Positions 13,290 through 29,655 of a stretch of DNA of 64,000 bases are shown here, one piece after another. Origin of the DNA: Eopsaltria australis (Eukaryota; Chordata; Aves; Passeriformes; Petroicidae). The notes under the pieces are model-generated. The model was not told the DNA's origin, searched no databases, and was given only the letters and a program-made list of their open reading frames with translations. The stretch covers positions 1,240,001 through 1,304,000 of the forward strand of contig JAVTVJ010000023.1 of assembly GCA_034509425.1 (NCBI GenBank). Reading direction: 5' to 3'. How positions within the stretch are numbered: position 1 is the first letter of the stretch; each line of letters starts with the position of its first letter. Both the position numbers and the translations under genes were made by a program.

Positions 13290-14050
13290 ATTAAGAGTTG
13301 ATCCTCTAGGAAGATCAGCTGAAGTGCCTCTAGATGAATGCCTGTACACACAGCATAAGTAACAAAATGGAGAAACTGGAAGCCACCGCAGCTTCTAGAA
13401 AGCTGTGACCCAGTAGCCATTCCTGGAACCCAGTAGATATTCCTGATCACGGATGAATCCCATGACCAGAGCATGGTTATTGATGGCTGCAGGCTGCTCA
13501 GAAGAGACAGGGCAGGAAGCAGAGATGGAGGAGATGTGGGTCAGGTGAAGAGTCAAGACAAGCCCCTGAAGTTTAGGAAAATAAACTTCCAGCTCTTCAA
13601 GGAGCTGGTCCATACAACCCCACAGGAAATTGTCCTTAAGCACTAGGGAGTAGAACAGAGCTTTAAGGATATCTTCCACAGAACACAAGACTTGGCAATC
13701 CTCAAGAGCAGGAAATCAGGAAAGGAAGGCAAGAGACCAGCACGGCTGAGTAGGGTCAAACTGAAAGGCAAGAAGAATATGTTCAGGCAGTGGAAGCAGG
13801 GACAGGTATCCTGGAAAGATTATAGGACAGACTTGGTTGTGTAAGGATAGGGTGAGGAAAACCAAGGTAACCTGGAGCTGAACTTGGCTAGTGACACAAA
13901 GAATAACAAGAAGGGTTTTTACAGGCATGCTGGCCAGAAAAAGGTCGGAGGAGGCATAAGCCCCTGATAAAAAAAGGCTGGCAGACTGACAACACCAGGC
14001 AAGGAGAAGGCTGAGGTACTTGAAATGAGCAACATTTCTGCCTGAGAAAA
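13290..14050 (+). pseudogene. CR1 LINE ORF2 remnant: endonuclease ends plus linker to the reverse transcriptase
   Basis: The plus strand carries the N-terminal part of a CR1 ORF2. 'gatcctctaggaagatcagctgaagtgcctct' and 'tggaagccacc...ctagaaagctgtgacc' match the start of the endonuclease domain. 'gagcatggttattgatggctgcaggctgctcagaagagacagg' continues it. Most of the middle of the endonuclease is deleted after about 13540. The C-terminal endonuclease and linker follow: 'gtttaggaaaataaacttccagctcttc', 'atcttccacagaacacaagac', 'gagaccagcacggctgagta', 'aggcagtggaagcagggacaggtatcctgg', 'gctgaacttggctagtgacacaaagaataacaagaagggttttta' and 'aggagaaggctgaggtact'. It stops before the RT domain and has many stops, so it is dead. 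The antisense frames of 97 and 128 codons here are shadows. Confidence 0.85.
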
Positions 14051-14289
14051 CAGCACAGGACTGCAGTGATCTGGTGCTAAAGCAGCAGAACTCCATGTCC
14101 ATGGCTATGTGAAGCTTTCATCTTCCCATTTAAAATGAAAAGATACTTATCATTAGCATTTCATATGAAATAACAACATTAAATCTAAAAAGAGGTTACA
14201 AACACGCAGACTGTGTGGCAACTTTTTCGTGGGAACATTTTATGGGAACATTTTCTGTTTTGATTATTGCTTTTCTTGAAAAATATATT
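14051..14289. other. Short non-coding spacer
   Basis: AT-rich sequence between two CR1 pieces, with a short direct duplication 'tgggaacatttt' at about 14229-14255. Nothing else seen. Confidence 0.4.
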
Positions 14290-14403
14290 TCAGAATCATA
14301 GAACCATGGAATGGTTTGGGTTGGAAGGGACCTTAATTTTCACCTGGTTCCAATCCCCTGACATGAACTGAGGCACCTTTCACTTTCCACTCTGGGGATA
14401 TTT
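14290..14403 (-). repeat. CR1 LINE 3' end (reverse orientation)
   Basis: Begins with 'cagaatcatagaaccatggaatggtttgggttggaagggacctt', the reverse complement of the typical CR1 3' terminus. It continues with 'cacctggttccaatcccctgacatg...caccttt', the reverse of the 'ctgccatgagcagggg' module, and then fades out. A short, 5' truncated copy. Confidence 0.88.
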
Positions 14404-17400
14404 TACAGACCACAGACAAAACTGTTGTAAGAAAAGGAATTGTAATATTCCTTGCTGAAATATTTTTATATTTTGCCAGAGTGTTTTGGTTTGTATTTAG
14501 CAATCTCTTAAGCTTGTACTGTGCAGTTGGAGCCTTATGAATGAAAACACCATTATAACAACCATTTATCAGCTTGAGAGATATAGACTGAAATGGTACA
14601 AATTTCTGGCTCAGTCTTATAATGATAACTCATGACAATATCTAAAATCATTTTTAGTTCTTTAAAACTGAAGGGAAAGAGCAATTTGCTATGTCATCGC
14701 TGGGATGAATGGGCAACATTCTCAGAAGCAATCAACTAAAATAAACTGATATATAGGTTCCTGTAGGAGGCAAGCAATCTTAAAATCTCTTTCTAAAACA
14801 AAGCATAACTTTGCATTCTGTCCCACACTTAAAATGCAGTGATTTACAAATATAGTTCATTTTATATTTATTGTTATTTGCCTTTCTGAGTAAATTCAAG
14901 GTATTGAGAACACATTGTGAAGTGTTTCTCACAAAGCTTTGCTGGCATAAAAGTAATGAAACGAAGCATTCCATAAGATCAGTGATTCATTGGGAACAGT
15001 CAGCACCTTGCTTCTGGAGTAGATTATAATTTTCTTTCTTCTGAGCTTCACAAGCAAAACATTATTTTGGTAACAAACTTATGAGGCTACTTCTTTCCAG
15101 ATTTTTTACATCTCTTAGTTACATGTACCAAGCTATTGAATGAGATCTGTGGTCGGGGTTTGGGTCATCTCTGCCTTACCCCCATTGCAATGACTGACAA
15201 GGTAACATTTTAAAGTGTATCAAAAGCACTAAAAACTAAGGGTTTAAAGCAGTTTGTTCCAGCAGTTTCCTCATTCCTCCTTTTTCCTTTCACAGCCTTG
15301 GGCTTCTTGTAAGGGGTAATCAGACTTTTTAGGGAAGAAGGATATCTGGAGCAGCATGTCAAGATGGAAAGAGAGGCAGAGATCCTCTCTCCAGTTCCTA
15401 TTACCATGCTGGTTTTAGTGGTCAGAGAAATTAATGTATGTACACAGTAAAGGCAAATGGGAGCAATGGGCTCAAAACAGTTGAGGATTTGATCCTAAAG
15501 CAGAAGGGACACACTGTTGTGTCTGTCACCCTATAAAGCAAAGCAGCCCCTGGCCCTCCTACCAGCTGAAGGTGCTTTCAACCTTCAGTGAAGCCATTGC
15601 TATAAAAATGTGATAAACTGAATTAGCACACTGTGCTTTCCATCATGTCCACAAAGGGATTAAGTTTATAGAGCCCCAAGTTTATAGACATAAACATGGA
15701 AGCTGGGTACCTCAACAGAACTCAGAAATTCAACATCAATGTGATTCTTTGCACATGCAGTGGCAGAACAGCATCACCCTTTTGCCTTTACTAGAAAAGA
15801 GAAAAGAGCCAGGGCTGTGACTGCCTATACAATATTAAATTTTTTACATGCTCCCTGGCATGCTATTACTCTGTCCATGGCACTTTCCCAAAAAATTCCC
15901 AGGTGCAAATTAAGGTTTGTGAGTGGCCACTCTGTTCTAAAGGCCAAAGGAGTAACATACCATAGTTTACATGCTTATATTGCACCAGCTGGACTCTGTG
16001 ACAGAAATTAACCCTAGAAATAATTAATTCATTAGAATGAATGCAGATTAGGAATCTCCAATGACCTCCATAGGGACGTATGTGCAACAAAATATTCCTC
16101 AGATAAAGCACTACTTCTCCAGACTCCTTGATGTGCTAGGAAAACACATGTTCAAACTGATGTCATGTTCAAGATTTTTCCCATCTGAAAATATGGATAT
16201 TCAAAATAATAATGGGAAAAGGGAGGGCAGCCAGCTGACTCACTGCTCCTGGTATTCCAAGCAAAAACAACTCTCCCCAAGACAGAAGGGTGTCTCATAT
16301 AATGTTCCAAGACTGTAGTTTAGCCTTAAATTTTCAGGCTGAGTTTAGTCAGAATAATAATTAAGTGAAAAGCTTAATGATCCTCCCACTGGGATGGACT
16401 GCTAAAGGTCAGGTTTCAGATACATTAATGAGCTGCTAAATGCTGCTAACTGGGAGAGGCTTTTCTTAAGTCCTGCACATGGCAACTCACTCGTGTTTTT
16501 GATGGCAGCACTGGGCATATCAGATGGCTGTGGGAGTTTTGCCATGAAACAAAAGCTCCTCTTGTGCTTTATTTACTACCATTTCAGCAGAGTTTATGAG
16601 AAGCAGCTTGGAGGTGAGGCCATACCCTACAAAACTGAGAAAGAGCTTTTTGGTCTAAATCTATCCCGTCATGGAGTCCTCTGCTCAGTGATCTGGGGAG
16701 TGAATCAGAGCCGTGTAGGGAAGGAGTCCTTCATCGGTGACAGCCCTGACTCTTGGAAAGGCTGAAAAGCAATGAGGGAAGGAGTCTAGGGCTTGCAGGA
16801 AAAGCAGCAGTCAGGTGTTATTTTTAAAATTGGGAAAGCAACATATTTTAAAAAATGTTTATGACACTGCATGGTTTACTTCTTCTGTGTCTTGGTCCAA
16901 CACCCAAGGTATGAATTCCCAAAGTAAGACATATACATGTATTGATTCATTGATATCAGGTTTTAAGCATATAAGGAGCAATACAAATCCTCTGCTACAT
17001 GAGAACAGCAAGACTGGTCAATGCCATGAACTTGCTGATGGAGCCTTCTGATACATCAGAACTATGTAGTTTAAAGCTGGATAGATTAAAACTAGATTTC
17101 TTTTTGACTCAATTTCCCTGCCACAAAATTGTTATAATAGCCACAACAATCTCACAGAGGTCATGATATTTATTCATATATATAGTGCATGAGGAAATCA
17201 ATGCGTGCACTGCTATATCATCCCACAGCAAAATAATCAATTTTTAATCACTGCTGTGCACAAATGCCAAGGGTAAATGGGATGTGAGACCAGGCAGTGA
17301 AAGGGGCAAGTATTTGTATCAATTCAAAGACAGATTTCTAAATGGTATTGCTAAAATACTAAAATTAGTGAAGTCAAAAACTTAAAAGCAGGGTTTAAGG

Positions 17401-17477
17401 GCCTGAAGAGCTGCACAACTTTAATTCATGCTCCTTGTGAGCTTGGATTTTAATGCAGCCAGCCCCGTGAATACAAA
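14404..17477. other. Non-coding, nothing recognised
   Basis: AT-rich intronic sequence with scattered chance frames of 60-90 codons and no similarity that I recognise. A stretch at 17160-17290 with AT-rich palindromic words and 'ataatcaatttttaatcac' could be regulatory, but this cannot be judged from one sequence. Confidence 0.4.
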
Positions 17478-17775
17478 GGAACATAAAAGCATTCAGACTG
17501 AGTCAGGCCAAAGGGTTTATCCAGCTCAGCATCTTATTTCTGATAGCAACCAATGGCAAGTGCTTTAAAAATGGGGATTTCAACAGGTCAAGCATCAAGT
17601 CATACTCTCCCAGAGCACTCCCCCAGGCTTCTGCTGCTTCTTGGCTCATTGACTTGCACGTCTAAATATGTTATGTCTGACTTTAATGACCCTTTCCATG
17701 CAATTTTCCTCCATGAATGTGTGCAAGTTCCTGAATGGTCCATATTAGTGTTACGGGGTTTTGAACCAATTTGAT
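17478..17775 (-). repeat. Ancient CR1-type LINE 3' end of the sauropsid 'gtcagaccaa...' class
   Basis: The plus strand reads 'acataaaagcattcagactgagtcaggccaaagggtttatccagctcagcatcttatttctgatagcaaccaatggcaagtgctt'. This follows the order of the old CR1 family common in turtles, crocodilians and birds, recalled as acataagaa(t/c)ggccatactgggtcagaccaa...ccagtatcctgtcttctgacagtggccaatgccaggtgc. The match decays through a segment like 'ctcccag...cttctg' and 'catgaatttatctagttc...ttttgaaccc' (here 'catgaatgtgtgcaagttcctg' and 'gttttgaaccaatttg'). That strand is the complement of the element's 3' end. A 73-codon plus frame inside it is chance. Confidence 0.6.
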
Positions 17776-20700
17776 ACAAGTGTAGCTGAGAGCTGTGGAG
17801 CAGCAGTCAGAGCATCCATATGTTTTGCAGTTTTCATTTCTCAATAAAACTGCATAAAGAAATTTAAGGAGAATGATTTTATTCCAATCATCAGATAAGT
17901 CATTTCTTCTCTCCGTGGTTCACTTTGCTTTTAACCCCTTGTCTAATGAGAAGAGACCCATAGGTCCAAGGAAAGGTGTTTGGCCATGCAGAGGAGTGCT
18001 GAGCACATTTATGACCATTTGGTAGCTTGTCTGAATGAACTCCTGCACCTAGAACATTCCCTGTCACTGCTGTCTGATAAATAGTACATGTGGAACTTAC
18101 ATATCCTGTATTGGCAACCTGGCTGAATTTATAGGGACACACTGGGAATGTGGGAGAGGGCTGCTGCTCCCCTGGGACATTGCTGCGTGAGCAGCTCAGC
18201 TTGTGTTTGACAGAGCAGGGCAGGGCAGCAGCCACGCCACTGCATCGGCTGCCAGGCAGCTGCCTGTGATCTGGAGCAGCTGGATGTGAGGATGAGGATG
18301 TGAGGAGGATGTGAGGATGCGAGGATGTGAGGATCCTTCCCAGCCTGAGCAGCCCCACTGCTGGGACAGCCTGAGCCAAACCCCTGGTGCTGCAGTGATC
18401 CAAATGTGTCCCAGGCTTGGCAAGGGCAGTGGAGCAGCCTTCCTCCACGTTCCTGTGCAGTGCAGGAATGGGGCTTTTTGGGAAGGGAGAGGGAGATTTA
18501 GTACCTTGTTTTCAAACTGCTGAGTCAGTCTCTGTGTTTCCTTCACTCCCAGCAAACAGAAGCAAAAGGCCAATGTCGCCTCCCGCTCTGCCTTCCCATC
18601 CCTTTTCTGAAGTAAACAAATGTCAGCAAATCCTGCACTAACAACGCTGTTAAAAATATCCCCCTGTCAGCAGATGGGTTCATTCCCTTTGCTCTGAAGC
18701 TCTCTCTTCATTGCAGTAAAGGTGTGCTGTTACATCAAGATAAGCAGTCCAGGTGGAAATCTCAGTGGCCAGGGGAGGAACAGAGGTGCTGTGCTCTGCA
18801 CCACAGGGTCACCAGCTGGAGTTATTTCCAAATAGGAATGATTAGTGTAAGAATTTGACAGAATTTGACCTGGTAACTATCAAGGTAGAGGCTAGCCCTG
18901 CTTTACTCAGCTGGAACTTGTCCCTGGGGTAGCAATTGAAAATGAGCTACTTCAGCCAAGATGCAGCACTCGCTCTCTTTCGTGTGTTTCAAATCAAGTA
19001 AACCCCAGCACCTGCTCTACATTCAAAGTGAAAAGATGGTGTCCCATTAGACTCCGGGGATGTATGAAAAATATTCATTATCAGAGTGACTGTATCCCTT
19101 TCAAAGGGAGATAAATCTCCACAAAGCTTTTCCCAGGTGATTTTCCATCTGTTCCAGGAGGGGGACGTTGGTTGTTACAGTGAGTAATTTCAGTGAAGAA
19201 AGTGAAGAATGAACTTTTTCTGCTTATTGCTTGTTATGTCTGGAATCTTGCAGTTCAGAAACATCAGATTGTGCAGACAAATGGATCTTGTAACTGAAAG
19301 GTAGAAGTTTTCCCCACCACTGATAACATTATACACTTGCCTCATGGATAAGACTCCAGAAATTTGTCCCACTCCCTTCAAACACTCCTTCATTCTCTTC
19401 ATTCACTCAAACTTACATAGGCACTGGTCATTTTTTGGACACGTATTCTTTCACACCTATTTACTTTACTTAACCATTTACTTTATTTAACCTTTTTTTT
19501 TTTTTTTGCTTTTCTGTGAAGAATCCACAATTGCTCCCTCTTTGCCAGAAAGCAGAAAATGGCCAAACTTATTGTTTCTATAATGATTCAAGTATAGATT
19601 ATTTTGCTGGATACCAGAATCTACACTTAATAAAAACTTTTTCCTTTCTTGAGTCTCACTAGTTGGATGTTACTGGATTATCAAATCCAGGTGATAAAGT
19701 GTTCTGATCAGTCACAAATCCATCCTATGCTTTTAGCATAAATGAGTATATAATAAATTAGGTCTTGGTCTGAATTCATTATCTTGTCTTCTATGTGTCA
19801 CTTAAACTCCCATCAATAAATAGCAGTTTCCATATGTGCAGTTCTTGCTTAAAATGTTCATTAAAAGGCTTAAATTAGAAACAGTGAAAAGCATTTTAAT
19901 TCACTGCTAAGCACAGCAGAAAACTAAGCAGAAAACTTTATGTACAATTTGCAAACCATATACATTAACTCACACGTAAATCTCCCTTAATGAGGTGTGC
20001 AGCCCAATTATTAATCACATCCATTGAAACATTCCCCATGTTCAGCTCTATTTCAATGCAGGGGGGTGCTATTTAATATTTCTGTTCCTTTGAACAGGAA
20101 GAGTTTCAATGCATGAAAAATTGTAAAATTCAACCTTAAAATGAACTGTAGCAAGTGAACCTTGAATACAAAGAGGTGTCCTTACAGTTCAGTTAGAAAC
20201 ATGTTTGTGTCTGGATTAGCAGGTCTTTGGCTCATCTCCAGGGCTCATCCTGGGCTTCTACCCAGGGATGCTTATGGGGAAGACCAGGAAAGGTCTTTTC
20301 AATACGAAAGATCCAAAATTGGATAAGATTCAAAACAAAGATGCCAAATTCTTGTTAGAATTCATTATTTTTAATTTAAATCAAGATCAAGGTCCCACTA
20401 TGGTGGTCTCTGTGTAAACAGGGATAACAGTGTTTGCCTTGAGAGCCTGCAAAATGAGAGACAGAAACTGATGGAAGATCAAGGATGTGCCAAAGGGATT
20501 GTGATGTGTAAGTAAATGATCTCCATGTGATTTAGTTCAGTTCCCATAGTTGCTTGCTTATGTTTGAGTTTCTGTGTGTAGCCTGGCACATTTATTTTGA
20601 AGTGGATTGGAAAGGATAGGGTGAGTGGGCTGTGTCAAGGACTGTGGAATGAATTAACTGAAGAGGGAACATATCAGAAAGGAGACCAAAAGAGCACGTG

Positions 20701-22794
20701 AACCACCACTTTCAATCTGTGTTTCCAACAGGCTGTTAATCTAATTTATAGGTTGGTGTTTCTTAGGATATTGGAAGGCAAGGGAAGAACTGCAGCTGTG
20801 CCTGCTACATCATTACACCATTTTCTTCTGGCACAGGCGTCTACAGCTGCAGCTGTGGTTGAGAAGTTGGCAGAATTTCATGGGAGTGGAGTTAGGCTGA
20901 CACTGAGCTTTTCTGAAATGCAATTAGCTCCAGCTCCAGACAGAATCAAATGTTTGCCTCTCTCCTCACTGTTCCTCAGCCTCAAAAAATCATGGGGTCG
21001 CTGTCTGCCAGGCTCCACCAAAATGCAGTGAGGAGACCTTTCTCATTGGAAACTCCCAGAATTATTTAAAAGGCTTTCAGAGGTGCTCATGTAAGCAGAA
21101 ATAAATGCAATTACTCAGAGTACACATGAAGGAATAGTCTGTATATTTAACAGGAGTGACCCATGATGAACTCTTACCTTTTAAATGAGGTTCATATTGT
21201 AATGGGGATATACCAAAATTTGGGAGCTGGAAGTCATAGAGGTGTTCAGGCCTATGGCAAAGTGGCCATGGTCTGGCAGAAATATTTTTAAGAAAATCAA
21301 AATATCTATTAAATATAACTGACTTTGTTGATGATATTTGTGACAGATTTAAGTGCATTTTCTGTGTTTATCAGAAGTGCTAAAATCTAGCAATAATGAA
21401 ATCTCTTGTGCAGCACTGGAGATTTCCCTGAGTTCCCTGTCACTAAAGATGATGGCTCAGTTGGCTGAGCTCTCATTGCACTTGGTTAAATATTCTTTCT
21501 ATAAAGCCCAGCTTTCGAAATTAGACAATTTATTATGATAGGGATCTGTTACTTAAAAGAAGAATTCTACCCTGAATACTTTTCAAGACAGAAAGACCCA
21601 GCAGGCAGTAATACTCCTCTGTCAGCATTTCTGCACAATTTGGTTAGAGAAGAAATTGTGCGTGGAGTGACCTCACAGGAGAATGGACCTAGAAAGGATT
21701 TAATTTTTCTGTTTAAATGCTTTTAAATATCATAAAATACCATGCAACAAATGAAATAAAGAAGTTTAGGTTTAGTGAAAACAATATTTCTGCAGGAGCT
21801 TCCGCAGGAGATCTTGACTGGAGTTCATTTTTTGCTGCAGTTGCTGCAAGCTCTGTGACATTCAGAAGATGTAAATATTGTAATACCACTGAAAATTCCT
21901 GTGCCTCAAGGACACTCCTCCCTTTGGACAATGCTACTCATCAGTGCATCACTTCCACAGTTAGACCCTCTATCCCCAAGGTCTGAAACTATTCCAGACA
22001 TCTTACTGGCAGGATGAGGTCTGACTTCACCTCTAGTACTGAGATTCTGGAGGAAGGGTAAACCAGTAACCAGGGTGAGAGTGGTTTAGTCCCTCAGCTG
22101 CCTCATCAGAGCCTCCCAGTTACCACTAAAGCAGCCAAGGCAAAACTAAATAAAGAAAAAATGGTCAACAACCCAACTATGTGAACAATTCAATAACAAT
22201 CACTTTACAAGTACCTAGAGAGATGTAAAATTAAAACCATTTTTTTCCTACCTACATTTTAGATTAGTTTTGAAAAATATGCTCTGTCTTTTCCTTCTCC
22301 TTAATCAAGCTGGGAATTACTTTACTCAGAGTTGTGGTTAGGGTCCATTTCTTAGCTGGATGCATTGTGCTGAGATTTACCTTTATGGAATGGGATCTAG
22401 ATTAAGGTATACATTTCCTATTGCTACCTAAAGCATGATCAAGCTTCAAATTTTCTTTGCCTTCTGCATCAACATCCCCAAGGATTTACTGACTCTTCAT
22501 AAGGAAGTAGTTTAATAATTTTTTTCTATTGCTTCTTCCCTCCCTGAGATGCAGACAGTCTTTGGTGACTGTGATTAATTTGCTTAATCTCTGTGCTTCA
22601 GTTTTTAAATGTAGGTGGGGATACCAATATAAATGATACAAACATTAGTGATTTAGCAGAAGAACAAATGCATCCTACACTGCAGTGTGTTGAGATGCAA
22701 AGTTGCTCCTCTGTAAAAAAAGTGGTGATATGATCCTAAACTCTCTAAAATGGGGTGTATTTTCAAATCAATAAACCTGGGTGAGTCCAAAGAG
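17776..22794. other. Non-coding with small simple repeats
   Basis: Contains a locally GC-rich block at about 18120-18480 with a minisatellite (listed separately), an 18-base duplication 'atttactttacttaacc/atttactttatttaacc' at 19459-19492 and a 15-base T run after it. The minus-strand frames of 182 codons (17900-18448) and 125 codons (18196-18573) overlap in different frames across the minisatellite; they have low-complexity Ser/His/Pro stretches and no family resemblance. Confidence 0.45.
18282..18334. repeat. Minisatellite, ggatgtga-type
   Basis: About six imperfect copies of an 8-9 base unit (ggatgtgag, with ggatgag, gaggat and ggatgcgag variants) in a row. In the antisense frame it makes a Ser/His/Pro-rich stretch, which explains the long chance frame there. 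Confidence 0.85.
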
Positions 22795-22915
22795 CCAGCA
22801 GCTTGGTCTAGTGGAAGGTGTCCCTGCCCACAGCATGGAGTTGGAATTAAATGTTCTTCAATGTCCCTTTCAACCCAAGCCATTCTATGATTCCATTATT
22901 CTGTGCTTCAGTATG
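22795..22915 (+). repeat. CR1 LINE 3' end
   Basis: A short copy with 'cagcagcttggtctagtggaaggtgtccctgcccacagcatggagttggaa', then 'tcaatgtccctttcaacccaagccattctatgattccattattctgtg'. This is the standard CR1 terminus in plus orientation with octamer-like repeats. Confidence 0.9.
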
Positions 22916-24144
22916 CTCCTAATGATCATGGCCCCTGCTATTATGCAGCACTTATTAAATAAAACTAGACAAGTTTTTTTAGGACATGAATTGCCTATCC
23001 CCTGGGGGAAAAAAAAACCCAAAAACCAAAGACTTTTCCCCCTAGATAAAATAATGTAAAGTTTCTTTCCATTAAACTCACAACAAAGAATTCTAATGTA
23101 AAAACAGAATTCCTGCCCGCCACTATGATTTAAAAGAAACCTGCCTCTTCATTCTTTGTGTACATTACAAGTTACATGTGTGGATGTTAATGAAAACTGA
23201 ATACAATACCTGGGTTTTTCAGTGCAGAAATGCTGAGTAATCTGTGCTATGGCACCTTTAAGACTTTTTTTATGTTTGTTTGAAATATAATGTAGACACC
23301 AAGGTTATCACCACATTGACTGCAATCACCTATTGCAGCAAATAATCTTCTTTATGTCTTGATGCAAAAAAAGTGCAGAGTCATCCTGATCTTCCTTCCT
23401 AGAAAGTTTACAAAAGCTGGCAGCAGCCAGCAGCTCTCCTTCCAGCAGAGCCTCGTGGCTGCAGACTGGGATATCAGTGGGTGTTGTACGAAGTGATACA
23501 TAAGGATCAGATTCTGAAGGGACACATTTTGATTAAGAAAATACCAAAGACAGATTGTTTCTCATGCTTAAAAAATCCAAAGCATCTCAAGACAGAGTTA
23601 GGTACCATGGTACAAAAGTGAGAGACCTCAGGAATCAGAACAGAATCTGCCCCCCAGTATTGACAGGATGTACCCAGCATCTGCATTAACATTTATTAAT
23701 CAAACCTTCAGACCTGCAATGAAGACTTTATGACCTCCTTAGATTATGTGTTCCAGAATTTAATGAAGCTTGAAGAAAGAAAGATTTGTTTTATCTGATA
23801 TCTAATCTGCTTTGGGTTTGTTTTTTTTTTTTTGGTTTCTTTTTTTTTTTTGGTTTTTGTTGTTTTTTAGTTTTGTTTTGTTTTGATTTTTTGGGGGTTT
23901 TTTTGGCAGATGAAACTAATTATTTCTTCTCCTTTCTCTGAGAAAGTCTTGATTGCTGTCCTTATTATACTTTTTTATGTTGCATGTTGTTGAGTCCTCT
24001 CTGGCATTCCAGTCTATGAGGGGAAAAAGTCCAACTCACTCATTTTCTCTTTGATTTTTGTATATCAATAACAGGCCATTGTTTGTTGGTTTTTTTCTCC
24101 AGGGCATTCAGCCTATTTTTTCCATTTCTTTAAAATGTCATCCA
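22916..24144. other. Non-coding, T-rich tract inside
   Basis: AT-rich intron with a T-rich low-complexity tract at 23815-23906 (runs of T broken by single G or A bases). No gene or element recognised. Confidence 0.45.
23815..23906. repeat. T-rich / (TTTTG)n low-complexity tract
   Basis: Runs of 10-13 T alternate with gg, gtt and (ttttg) units. Such tracts expand by slippage. No adjacent element explains it as a poly(A) tail. Confidence 0.85.
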
Positions 24145-24222
24145 CAGCACAGGTCTAGAACTGGGTGATTTTAAAGGTCCCTTCCAACCCAAATCTTACT
24201 ATGATTCAATCAAAGAGATCAC
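24145..24222 (+). repeat. CR1 LINE 3' terminal fragment
   Basis: 'aggtctagaactgggtgattttaaaggtcccttccaacccaaatcttactatgattcaatc' is the last part of a CR1, in plus orientation with a decayed octamer. Confidence 0.8.
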
Positions 24223-25535
24223 GACCCATTTCAAATCAGTGCTCCACTTCTTTTTGAAGATAGATACTTCGTTGCTTCTTTCCATTCTTCTTGGACCATC
24301 CCATCTATATTTATCCCCTAAGATTATTTCTAATTGTTCAGAGATTGCTTTGGCTTAACTTTTAATTGATTCATTTCTCCAGATTGTTTGAATTTAACTC
24401 AGTCCAGTGGTCTTTAATCTCTCATTTCATTCTTTTTGTTTCTGTCATTATCTTCTTCCAACTTATCTTAAATATCTTCTTATAATTAATATTTTGTTTT
24501 TAAAATTGAGGCAGAAAATGCATTATTTATTTCCATCTTCTCTGCAGCCTCCCTTACTTGCTCTCCTACACTCACAAGTAATGGAATAAAAATTTTTTGT
24601 CTCCTTTCCTATATTGTAGTCATAGGACATTGCCTGTCCAGCAAATAAAAAATTGCTGTACTTCATTCATGTCATGTTAGTACCAGAGAAACCTGACAGT
24701 ATTGACCCAGAGCCAAAGACCCTCTGAACCTTCCCAGAACTGCTCAGTGAACTTGACTCCATTGTCAGTGTTGTTGTGGCATTAAGAATGAAGCTGCAGG
24801 AGTAGAATTTTATAGAGTGACTGTGTTGTCTGAATCTTGAGAACTGTCAGAAAACGTTCAGGAAAAATGGATTTGCATCCTTGTTGGGAGAAGGGAATGG
24901 ACCTGCTTATCTGGGAACAGCAACAGAGGCTGACTGGAAAACTTGGCATCACAGAAATGACATGGGAAAGGCAGTCAGGCAAAGATTTTCTCTTCCTTGT
25001 GTCAGCAAGGGAATTGCTGCACTGTATCCCCAATACCTGTATTTTTGTGATAGAAGTGAAGTTACTTGTAAAAGAGGAATAAGTGGAAATTTAACTTTTG
25101 TGTAATAAGAATCATAAAAAATTCAGTGCCAATTTTGATACTCAAAGAAGCTACAAATATCAATATTTTTTCCTTAAGATAGTATTTGTTCTATTTGCAA
25201 AAGAACCTTTGAGTTTAATTAGAGTATATTAATTTGAATATAACACAAGTTTGGGCACACATATCAGTACATATTCTCCTGTATTTATTCTCACATATGT
25301 TTGACAATAAAGCCCCTCTCTATTAATCATTGTGTAGCTACCCCAAGGTTAAATGCAGCCAGGCACTTGTCACTGAAAATGTGATTTGCTAACACTTATA
25401 AATTAATAACAATAAAAACATGGCAAAGGTACAACTGTGAACAAGAACTCCCAGGAGGGCAGATAAGTGAGATTTTGGAATCAGGAGAGAAAAGTCCATA
25501 TTACCATTAATTGTTGATAGAGCTTCTCTCATTCC
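24223..25535. other. Non-coding, nothing recognised
   Basis: AT-rich intronic DNA. Overlapping chance frames of 74-83 codons lie on both strands near 24782-25105, with no similarity to known families. Confidence 0.45.
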
Positions 25536-26002
25536 AATGCTGGAGCGTGTCCAGAGAAGGGAACGGAGCTGGGGAAGGGTCTGGAGCACAAATCTGATGA
25601 GGTGCAGCTGAGGGAGCTGGGGGGGCTCAGCCTGGAGAAAAGGAGGCTCAGGGGGGACCTTCTGGCTCTGCACAACTCCCTGACAGGAGGGGACAGCCAG
25701 GTGGGGGTTGATCCCTTCTCTCAAGTGACAAGCAATAGGACCAGAGGACATGTTCTCGAGTTGCTCCAAGTGAGGTTTAGATTGGCTATTAGGAAAATTT
25801 TCTTCACAGAAAGGGCTGTCAAGCATTGGAACAGACTGCCCAGGGAAGTGGTGGAATCACCATCCCTGAGGGCATTTAAAAGATGTGCAGATGTGGCACT
25901 GAGGGCTGTGGTTTAGTGGTGGGTTTGGCAGTGCTGGGTTAATCGTTGGACTCGATGATCTTAAAGGTCCCTTCCAACTCAAATGGTTCTGTGATTCCTG
26001 TA
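25536..26002 (+). repeat. CR1 LINE 3' portion, relatively well preserved
   Basis: Covers the end of ORF2 and the 3' UTR: 'atgctggagcgtgtccagagaagggaacggagctgg', 'tggagaaaaggaggctcaggggggaccttctgg', 'ttagattggctattaggaaaattttcttcacag', 'ggaacagactgcccagggaagtggtgg', 'tcgatgatcttaaaggtcccttccaactcaaatggttctgtgattcctg'. The plus frame at 25602-25916 (104 codons) is the remnant of the LINE ORF2 C terminus, with the typical '[27 protein letters not shown]'-like module. It is the least diverged CR1 in the window by eye. Confidence 0.95.

Positions 26003-29655
<3,653 letters not shown>

Noticed and set aside
13395..14102. Minus-strand frames of 97 and 128 codons
   Set aside because: They lie antisense to the CR1 ORF2 remnant, so they are shadows of the LINE.
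17900..18573. Minus-strand frames of 182 and 125 codons
   Set aside because: They overlap in different frames across a minisatellite, show low-complexity Ser/His/Pro stretches, and match no family.
25602..25916. 104-codon plus frame as a host gene
   Set aside because: Its sequence is the C-terminal module of CR1 ORF2, so it belongs to a repeat.
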